Source: Branchiostoma floridae
Lineage: Eukaryota; Chordata; Leptocardii; Amphioxiformes; Branchiostomatidae
Length of the DNA: 24,169 bases
NCBI RefSeq assembly: GCF_000003815.2
Contig: NC_049979.1
Coordinates: 18,823,042-18,847,210 of the forward strand
Reading direction: 5' to 3'
The notes below the pieces were generated by a model. That model had not been told where the DNA came from and did not search any database. It worked only from the letters and a program-made list of their open reading frames with translations. Below, piece by piece: positions 1 through 8,200 of the stretch. The translations under genes and the position numbers were made by a program. Numbering within the stretch: the stretch's first letter is position 1; each line of letters opens with the position of its first letter.

Positions 1-91
1 CAAGGAAATTGGACTGTGAGTCATTTCTCGGTTGTTCTCTTTTCAGCAGGTTCTCCCCCCTCCTTTTTTCTTGTTACTTTTGAGATATCGT

Positions 92-594
92 TCTCCAGTG
101 TGATGGGGTACCACGGGACGCTGGTTTGTTCAGTAATAATCGAGTAACCCTGTTTTGTTTCGTTTAGTCTGACGCCTTGGTGAATAGCACGACGAGACAC
201 CGCGGAAAGCTGGTATTTTCTTTTTAGTATGGGATTATCATTCAGTGCGACGGGGTTCCGCAGAAAGCTGAATGATTCGGAAAGTGTGTAGTTGTATTTT
301 AGCTTGGTGTGACTTTACCCAGCGCGAAGGGTTTCTGCGGAAAGCTGGACAATCCGAAAATTTGTGTACGTTTCTCTCGTGATACAATGTGATGACATCC
401 AGCGCGAAGGGGTTCCGCAGAAAGCTGGATGATCCGACAAGTCACGTACGTTCTTTCTTGACAATGCTGTGACATTAACTGGCGTGAAGGGACTCCACGG
501 AAGGTTTGGACGATCCGAGAAGTTGTTAATGTTCTTTTTTTACTTTTTGTGACTTTATCCAGCGCGATGGGGTTCCGCGGAAGGCTGGATAACA
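92..594. repeat. ~78-bp tandem repeat with hairpin-forming core (about 7 degenerate units)
   Basis: A core resembling CCAGCGCGAAGGGGTTCCGC followed by a purine stretch and GCTGG recurs near 95, 190, 240, 318, 397, 478 and 557, so the period is about 75-82 bases. The best units are bounded by inverted arms: 237-245 with 268-276 (9 bp), 396-403 with 424-431 (8 bp) and 555-563 with 584-592 (9 bp). An inner GCG/CGC stem around a GGGG loop is also possible. The second and sixth units are decayed. No family name is claimed. Confidence 0.85.
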
Positions 595-1001
595 TGCTCT
601 GCGGGAGTGTGTAAGGACCTGGGCCGGACTGAGGCTTGGCTAAGAAGGGTACGTGGGAAACGGGCACTGAAAAAAGGAGTGAACAGGTTGATATTTTTTT
701 TTTTTTTTTTTTTTTTTATTGGCATCAGTTGTGTAAGTTTATTTTTGTAGCCAAGATTTGGGGAAAAGTCGCAGATTTACAGAGATTTGTTTTAAGTAGT
801 GACCACTTATAATATACAAAACCATTGAAAGTTTAACATTAGAGGAATGTCAACCAATAATAGCTTTACCTGATGTCATTAGAAGTCTACACATGAAGGT
901 TTTTTTTTTTGATTTTTTTTCAATCTTTATTCCATATTTCAGGATAATACACAATAGCTCAAACCTATACCTCATTGGAGCGCAATAAAAAAAACATTAA
1001 C
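595..1001. other. non-genic stretch with a T24 homopolymer
   Basis: I see no exon or RNA gene here. A run of 24 T lies at 694-717 and shorter T-runs lie near 901-920. The long T-run could be the tail of a minus-strand retroposed sequence, but no body of such an element is recognisable beside it. Confidence 0.6.
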
Positions 1002-1612
1002 NNNNNNNNNNNNNNNNNNNNNNNNNNNNNNNNNNNNNNNNNNNNNNNNNNNNNNNNNNNNNNNNNNNNNNNNNNNNNNNNNNNNNNNNNNNNNNNNNNN
1101 NNNNNNNNNNNNNNNNNNNNNNNNNNNNNNNNNNNNNNNNNNNNNNNNNNNNNNNNNNNNNNNNNNNNNNNNNNNNNNNNNNNNNNNNNNNNNNNNNNNN
1201 NNNNNNNNNNNNNNNNNNNNNNNNNNNNNNNNNNNNNNNNNNNNNNNNNNNNNNNNNNNNNNNNNNNNNNNNNNNNNNNNNNNNNNNNNNNNNNNNNNNN
1301 NNNNNNNNNNNNNNNNNNNNNNNNNNNNNNNNNNNNNNNNNNNNNNNNNNNNNNNNNNNNNNNNNNNNNNNNNNNNNNNNNNNNNNNNNNNNNNNNNNNN
1401 NNNNNNNNNNNNNNNNNNNNNNNNNNNNNNNNNNNNNNNNNNNNNNNNNNNNNNNNNNNNNNNNNNNNNNNNNNNNNNNNNNNNNNNNNNNNNNNNNNNN
1501 NNNNNNNNNNNNNNNNNNNNNNNNNNNNNNNNNNNNNNNNNNNNNNNNNNNNNNNNNNNNNNNNNNNNNNNNNNNNNNNNNNNNNNNNNNNNNNNNNNNN
1601 NNNNNNNNNNNN
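1002..1612. other. assembly gap (611 N)
   Basis: A run of N whose right edge abuts the 40-bp minisatellite in mid-unit. The array therefore almost certainly continues into the gap, and its true size is unknown. The repeat itself is the probable cause of the gap. Confidence 0.98.
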
Positions 1613-3480
1613 TCGTCTGCTCCTGGGCAAGAGGGGCGTTATCAAAAGCAGGTCGTCTGCTGATGGGCAAGGGGGGCGTATTCGAAAGCAGGTCGTCTGC
1701 TGATGGGCAAGGGGGGCGTTATCGAAAGCAGGTCGTCTGCTGATGGGCAAGGGGGGGCGTTTTCCAAAGCAGGTCGTCTGCTGAAGGGCAAGGGGGGCGT
1801 ATTCGAAAGCAGGTCGTCTGCTTATGGGAATGGGGGTGTGTGTTATCGAAAGCAGGTCGTCTGCTGATGGGCAAGGTGGGCGTATTCCAAAGCAGGTCGT
1901 CTGCTGATGGGCAAGGGGGGCGTATTCGAAGGCAGGTCGTCTGCTGATGGGCAAGGGGGGCGTTATCGAAAGCAGGTCGTCTGCTGATGGGCAAGGGGGG
2001 CGTATTCGAAAGCAGGTCGTCTGCTGAAGGGCAAGGGGGGCGTATTCGAAAGCAGGTCGTCTGCTGATGGGCAAGGGTGGCGTATTCGAAAGCAGGTCGT
2101 CTGCTGATGGGCAAGGGGGGCGTTATCGAAAGCAGGTCGTCTGCTGATGGGCAAGGGGGGCGTATTCGAAAGCAGGTCGTCTGCTGATGGGCAAGGGGGG
2201 GCGTTTTCCAAAGCAGGTCGTCTGCTGAAGGGCAAGGGGGCGTATTCGAAAGCAGGTCGTCTGCTGATGGGAATGGGGGTGTGTGTTATCGAAAGCAGGT
2301 CGTCTGCTGATGGTCAAGGGGGCGTTTTCCAAAGCAGGTCGTCTGCTGAAGGGCAAGGGGGGCGTTATCGAAAGCAGGTCGTCTGCTGAAGGGCAAAGGG
2401 GGCGTATTCAAAAGCAGGTCGTCTGCTGATGGACAAGGGGGCCGTTTTCCAAAGCAGGTCGTCTGCTTTAAGCTCAAGGGGGGCGTATTCGAAAGCAGGT
2501 CGTCTGCTGTTGGGCAAGGGGGGCGTATTCGAAAGCAGGTCGTCTACTGAAGGGCAAGGGGGGCGTTTTCGAAAGCAGGTCGTCTGCTTATGGGCAAGGG
2601 GGGCGTTATCAAAAGCAGGTCGTCTGCTGAAGGGCAATGCCGTCCAGTGGACAGAAGCCGACGACTGCTTATGGGTAAGGGGGGTTGTTATCGAAAGCAG
2701 GTCGTCTGTTGCTGGGAAGGGGGGGCGTATTCGAAAGCAGGTCGTCTGCTGATGGAAAAGGGGGCGTTATGGAAAGCAGGTCGTCTGCTCCTGGGCAAGG
2801 GGGGCGTATTCGAAAGCAGGTCGACTGCTGATGGGGAAGGGGGGGCGTATTCGAAAGCAGGTCGTCTGCTCCTGGAAAAGGGGGGCGTTATCGAAAGCAG
2901 GTCGTCTGCTGATGGGCAAGGGGGGTCTCAAAAGCAGGTCGTCTGCTGATGGGCAAGGGGGGCGTTATCGAAAGCAGGTCGTCTGCTGATGGGCAAGGGG
3001 GGGCGTTTTCCAAAGCAGGTTGTCTGCTGATGGGCAAGGGGGGCGTATTCGAAAGCTGGTCGTCTGCTGATGGGCAAGGGGGGCGTATTTGAAAGCAGGT
3101 CGTCTGTTGATTGGCAAGGGGGCCTTTTCCAAAGCAGGTCGTCTGCTGATGGACAAGGGGGGCGTTATCGAAAGCAGGTCGTCTGCTGATGGACAAGGGG
3201 GGCGTTATCTAAAGCAGGTCGTCTGCTGATGGACAAGAGGGGCGTTATCGAAAGCAGGTCGTCTGCTGATGGGCAAGGGGGGCGTTATCGAAAGCAGGTC
3301 GTCTGCTTATGTGCAAGGGGGCGTTATATAAAGCAGGTCGTCTGCTTATGTGCAAGGGGGCGTTATATAAAGCAGGTCATCTGCTGATAGGCAAGGGGGC
3401 GTTTTCCAAAGCAGGTCGTCTGCTGATTGGAATTTGGCGTTATTAAAAGCAGGGCGTCTACTGTTTTGTAATAGATGGGA
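1613..3480. repeat. 40-bp minisatellite array, about 46 visible units
   Basis: The unit is about 40 bases: a G-run, then CGTATTCG, CGTTATCG or CGTTTTCC, then AAAGCAGGTCGTCTGCTGAT, then GGGCAA. Spacing is exactly 40 over long stretches, for example 1981, 2021 and 2061. Each unit holds a conserved short dyad, AGCAG-GTCGT-CTGCT. Because 40 is not a multiple of three, the translated pattern repeats only after three units (120 bases), and the minus strand lacks stops in every frame. This produces long spurious reading frames that I do not annotate as genes. A diverged unit lies at 2635-2672. Units decay beyond 3437, and the last traces are near 3480-3515. Confidence 0.95.
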
Positions 3481-3730
3481 ATGGGTGGGTGGGGTTGAAT
3501 TCGAAATCAGGTCGGCGAACGTCCCTTTTTCGGCACTTCGTACTTTCGTGGCTGGCAAACAACATAAGCAGATATGTATGCTAATGTTTAACAATTTGGT
3601 TTACGTGATCACGAAAAATCGTATGTCTTTGGAATTGGTTTGACGATTCATTTTGGATATTGATGTTTCGGTGTTCAATTTGATCTTTGACATTCCGCTT
3701 TCGTTACGATTGTACATTTGGCAAATAAAA

Positions 3731-3914
3731 NNNNNNNNNNNNNNNNNNNNNNNNNNNNNNNNNNNNNNNNNNNNNNNNNNNNNNNNNNNNNNNNNNNNNN
3801 NNNNNNNNNNNNNNNNNNNNNNNNNNNNNNNNNNNNNNNNNNNNNNNNNNNNNNNNNNNNNNNNNNNNNNNNNNNNNNNNNNNNNNNNNNNNNNNNNNNN
3901 NNNNNNNNNNNNNN
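3731..3914. other. assembly gap (184 N)
   Basis: A run of N in non-genic sequence. The bases after it, 3915-3952, are open and end in a strong donor-like site, so a hidden exon cannot be excluded. Confidence 0.98.
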
Positions 3915-3952
3915 TGAAGCATATTTCCTTGGCGTGATAAGAGACATTATAG

Positions 3953-4690
3953 GTAAGTAATGTTCTTCCAACCACCGCCAACTGACAGGTCTAGACATGT
4001 TAGTGTACTCTCCAAGCAATGGTGTTTTCGGCAGTTTTTGACGTCTTCAGTTGGGTCTCTTTGCTGGGCTTTCTATTGTGTATTGTTTTCTTCACGTCTG
4101 TTTGGCCGGCGAACATGAAGGCTCCTGTACAAAATTGAAAGCCCCACAAAAAGGCCTAAAACACATGAAAAACAGCCGAAGCGCAACATCTGCTTGGAGA
4201 GATACAGTATAATACACATAGTGTAATTCACATCTATGTAGAATTTTTGCCCTGTAGGAGTGTAAGGTAAATATAGCTTAGTTCACGGTGATATGTACTC
4301 CCCACGCAAAAAGACTGGTTTTAACGTTGTTTTTTTATTTTATTTTGCTATGTCGCCAAACCAAGTGTTTAAAGAGGAAGTTTAAACAAAAAAGAAGGCC
4401 CGACGTCAAAACCAGTCGGAATCTCCTTGCAGAGGTTTGGGAGCAAAATTGCGGCATTGTTATGTGCCGCGTCTTTCGTCCGCCCTCCCCAACAAGGGCG
4501 GGACAAGAAAGAGGCATATGATAAAGTCTCAAATTTTTCCCAACTGCTCGGAGCCGAATCTCTGTTTGGGGCGTAAGGGCAGGCAATATGCCTAACTAGT
4601 CGATCCATGGTGGGTTTGATAACAAATACACATCTGTGTTTGGTTGGTGTGAATGAAAGGTGTAAAAGGCCCCTCCCCCTGGAGTTAATC
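3953..4690. other. non-genic stretch
   Basis: No conserved domain, exon chain or RNA gene was recognised. Short open frames occur on both strands around 4288-4608, but they are low-complexity or cysteine/arginine-rich without family resemblance, and they overlap each other. An imperfect inverted repeat (GTCCGCCC with GGGCGGGAC) sits near 4479-4505. Confidence 0.55.
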
Positions 4691-4692
4691 CT

Positions 4693-4985
4693 CGATGTAG
4701 TTTTTCAAAACCGACGTCGGTTTTCAAAGCGATGTAGTTTTTGAAAACCGACGTCGGTTTTCAAAGCGATGTTGTTTTTTAGAATCGACGTCGGTTTTCA
4801 AAGCGATGTGGTTTTTCAAAACCGACGTCGGTGTTCAAAGCGATGTGGTTTTTGAGAACCGACGTCAGTTTTCGAAAGCGACGTGTATTTTCAAAACCGA
4901 CGTCGGATTTCGAAAGAGCTTCGACGTCGGGTTTCGACGTCGGTTTTCAAAAAAGCGATGTCGGTTTTCAAACAGCGACGTTGCA
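4693..4985. repeat. 37-bp palindromic tandem repeat centred on GACGTC
   Basis: Units start CGATGT and are spaced exactly 37 bases at 4693, 4730, 4767, 4804 and 4841, then 38 bases to 4879, followed by two or three shuffled units up to about 4985. Each unit carries AAAACCGAC-GTCGGTTTT or a close variant around a GACGTC centre. The second unit is a perfect 26-bp palindrome at 4740-4765, with half-site TTTGAAAACCGAC. The other units have lost symmetry by single changes. Confidence 0.93.
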
Positions 4986-5206
4986 ACGTAAAATAACGAG
5001 CGAGAGGTGACCGTGACATCGGATACCTAAAACGTCGACCGACGCGCAACCGGGCTATCGGCCTCAAAATACAACGCTCGGAACCGCAAACTACACAATT
5101 ACCTTGTAATGTTGGTGCGATGGAAATAAACCAAGTATAAGTATTCACGGTACCCGTAATCTTTTGACCAGAGCTATGCGGTTCGACTGCTTGTAACCGG
5201 GCAGGG
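4986..5206. other. 5' flank of METTL27-like copy 1
   Basis: This is the stretch between the palindromic array and the first coding exon. No TATA-like element is visible near the start. The transcription start is not determinable from the sequence alone. Confidence 0.5.
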
Positions 5207-5219
5207 CAAGATGGCGGAA
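5207..5219 (+). promoter_or_regulatory. YY1-like site overlapping the start codon, copy 1
   Basis: The start codon is embedded in GCAAGATGGCGGAAG. This matches the well-known YY1 consensus (AAGATGGCGGC) that often sits at the translation start of TATA-less genes, and it overlaps a GGAA ETS core. The paralogous copy 2 reads AAAATGACGGAAG, so the YY1-type core is damaged there and the ETS core is kept. Function is inferred from the motif only. Confidence 0.4.
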
Positions 5220-8200
5220 GAATTGCACTCAGCTCAGCTCGAGAAATTTTTTCAAATAAGCAGCCCAGGATCCGGAACTAAGGCGGATGAGACGATAGAC
5301 TTGTATAACACATGGGCCAAGATGTATGACAAGGTAGGTTCGCATGTGATGAACGGTGGGAACGATGGGTCCCAACTGAATGTATGTCACTTAGCACTCG
5401 TCAGTGAGACGGTGATCAAAAAAGTGGCTTTTACGACCGAAGGGGGTGTAGCTGATCTAGGCCTCCTTCGCAGACCTTCTTGGTGAGGCCGGTGGAGCAA
5501 TGACTTGCGATTTTCAACATGGTCAAGTTCTCGAATGCCCGGGGAGCTCGATTCCAAAGCCCTAAAGTTTGAACGGAAAGAAACAGTCCATAAACTATGC
5601 TACAGGGCCTCTGTTTGCAATTGTGACTAATTGTTATGACCATGACACACATGTAGGACATGGAGACTGACGGTTACACTGGGCCCGGAAAGGTAGCCAA
5701 GGTTCTAGCTGAGTCTCAGGGGGACAGGAGGGACATCCGGGTTCTGGATGTGGCAGCGGGGACCGGACTTTGCGGTGAAGAGGTATGTATGACGGGAGAA
5801 AACTAGGGCTGGGTATCGGTACAGTGTACAGNNNNNNNNNNNNNNNNNNNNNNNNNNNNNNNNNNNNNNNNNNNNNNNNNNNNNNNNNNNNNNNNNNNNN
5901 NNNNNNNNNNNNNNNNNNNNNNNNNNNNNNNNNNNNNNNNNNNNNNNNNNNNNNNNNNNNNNNNNNNNNNNNNNNNNNNNNNNNNNNNNNNNNNNNNNNN
6001 NNNNNNNNNNNNNNNNNNNNNNNNNNNNNNNNNNNNNNNNNNNNNNNNNNNNNNNNNNNNNNNNNNNNNNNNNNNNNNNNNNNNNNNNNNNNNNNNNNNN
6101 NNNNNNNNNNNNNNNNNNNNNNNNNNNNNNNNNNNNNNNNNNNNNNNNNNNNNNNNNNNNNNNNNNNNNNNNNNNNNNNNTACCAGATGTCATACCTCGA
6201 AAGTCGATATATATTGTTCGGTGCAAACATGACATTGAAATGAAAAAAGACAATTTTTGCAGCTGAGGTGGCATAAAACAGTGCTACAGCGAACGTATAA
6301 ATCAACACCGTTTATGGTACGGAATACGTCAGCTATATGTTTTCAATTTGTCACAGTGTTTTCTTTCTTGTGCTGGAAACATTTCCAAAGCACTAACAAA
6401 AACACACGTGAATAATAGTTTCTCATTATAAACACTATCTACGCGCAAGTTGATATAGCTGTTGCTAAATGCTACACAAACACTGGTAAAGTACCTGTCT
6501 TAAGAAACACGGGTAAATGCATCAGTTCCTAAATACTAGAAAAGACAGTCATGTTGGAGGTGAAGATATCCCTTGGCCAGGTGCATATACCAAAATGTGC
6601 GTTATTCTAATTAATACCTAATATTTGCATAATTAATAAGACATTACATAGTTCTTTTGTGGTCACTTCATTGTAGAGACTTCATATTGGAGATATATAG
6701 GTTGCTTGAGGACAGGTGAATACAATGAAATATATCTTATGTCAAGACTCAGGTATATGCAATAATGGGAATACAAGGGACCAAACCCTCCTTGTCTGAA
6801 ACAAGTTCAACTATCTTATTACCATGTAATTACGTTAATATTGATACTATGAATGGAGTTATGTATCCAACTCGTGTACTTATATCATTCTGAAACTACA
6901 TTTTGTGATTTATACCAATCAACTTCTAAAATGTCATGTAAACCCGTTTTTTTTGGGGGGGGGGCGAAATCGCTAAAGGGGGGCGAGGTAGGGGGGCGAG
7001 ATCACTAGCCGGGGAGGGCGAGATCGCTAGTGATTTCGCCCCGGGGGGGCGAGATCGCTAGTGATTTCGCCCCCGGGGGGGCGAGATCACGGGGGGGCGA
7101 GAACGCTGTCACACCGGTACAAAACCGGTTTTTCTTATTGGACCGGTCCAGAAAAAACGGACCTGAAAAAAGTAAGTGGGCCGGATGTTGGACCTTTTAG
7201 AAAGTTAACAGATTATTTGATCATGCATTCACACGTTTTGACGCTTGCAGGTGGAAGAAAATAACAAGAGCGAAGCCGAAGCAGATTAAAGTTTATAGGC
7301 ATTTCTACCAAGTTTTACAGTCAATCGTACAGGTGCAGTTAGCATTGTATGATTTTAAAACACCAGTGTGAGTCTACTAGTAATACCCCACCAAACTGAT
7401 TTCTTTGTAGTAAAATGAACCATTGGTATCATTCAGACTGAATCAGGTCCAGGTTCAGGTCCGGACCTGGACCTGATCCTCTGGACCTGAACCGGACCTG
7501 GACCTGAAGTTTCTGTACCGGTACCCACCCCTAGAGAAAATACTTCTCTACAGTATACTACATGTATGTGATTCGACTTCGCTCTTTTCTTGCTGCTGGT
7601 ATTTGTGAACCATACATAGAACATTTTGGATCGGGCAATGTGTCAAAATAGTTGGCTGTGCTATTTCTCTTGCCATGTCCCACTCATCTTCAGTTTTGCT
7701 GTACACGTCTCAATATTGAAAAGTTTTCCCACTTGTTATTTCAGTTTGTCCAAGCTTGATTTCTGTAATGTAGACGCCTNNNNNNNNNNNNNNNNNNNNN
7801 NNNNNNNNNNNNNNNNNNNNNNNNNNNNNNNNNNNNNNNNNNNNNNNNNNNNNNNNNNNNNNNNNNNNNNNNNNNNNNNNNNNNNNNNNNNNNNNNNNNN
7901 NNNNNNNNNNNNNNNNNNNNNNNATTTTTGTTGTACATAATACAGTAGACGCTGTTTGATTGCACAGCTAATTTGCCAACGTATTTCTTTCAATTTTCCG
8001 GCGTGTGCAATAATGCGAAGTTGCCTAGTTGGACCGTATACATACTGAATACATTACAGCTGACTGTGCAATGTAACACGTCATTGATTACGGGTCAGCC
8101 CAGACTGATGGATAATAGCTGGGACAGGTTTGACTGCCAACACTATGGTAGTAAAGTACACTTTACTGTACTACGTATCCAGAGGGTAGATACGATACAG

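Larger units (their letters stand above)
5803..7534. mobile_element. TIR-bounded non-autonomous DNA-transposon-like insertion in intron 2 of copy 1
   Basis: The left end at 5803-5824 (starts CTAGGGCTGGG, ends CGGTACAG) and the right end at 7513-7534 are inverted copies matching at 20 of 22 positions. Both ends are directly flanked by AGAAAA (5797-5802 and 7535-7540), a candidate 6-bp target-site duplication. The span is about 1.73 kb, including a 349-base gap at 5832-6180. No transposase frame is visible, so it would be non-autonomous or internally decayed. The sequence after 7540 resumes homology to intron 2 of copy 2 (about 11115-11299), and the element is absent there. Superfamily is not assigned. 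Confidence 0.65.

Noticed and set aside
965-3196. Long reverse-strand open frames with repeated PISRRPAF and QQTTCF motifs
   Set aside because: They are translations of the 40-bp minisatellite in all three frames, partly through N. No unique sequence, start context or splice structure supports a gene.
1613-3480. CRISPR-like appearance of regularly spaced repeats
   Set aside because: Whole units are repeated with no unique spacers, and the genome is plainly eukaryotic.
3601-4019. Open frames across the 3731-3914 gap
   Set aside because: Most of their length is N, and the few real residues at the edges show no family resemblance.
5634-6308. Reverse-strand frames spanning the 5832-6180 gap
   Set aside because: They are antisense to exon 2 of a well-supported methyltransferase gene and consist largely of N.
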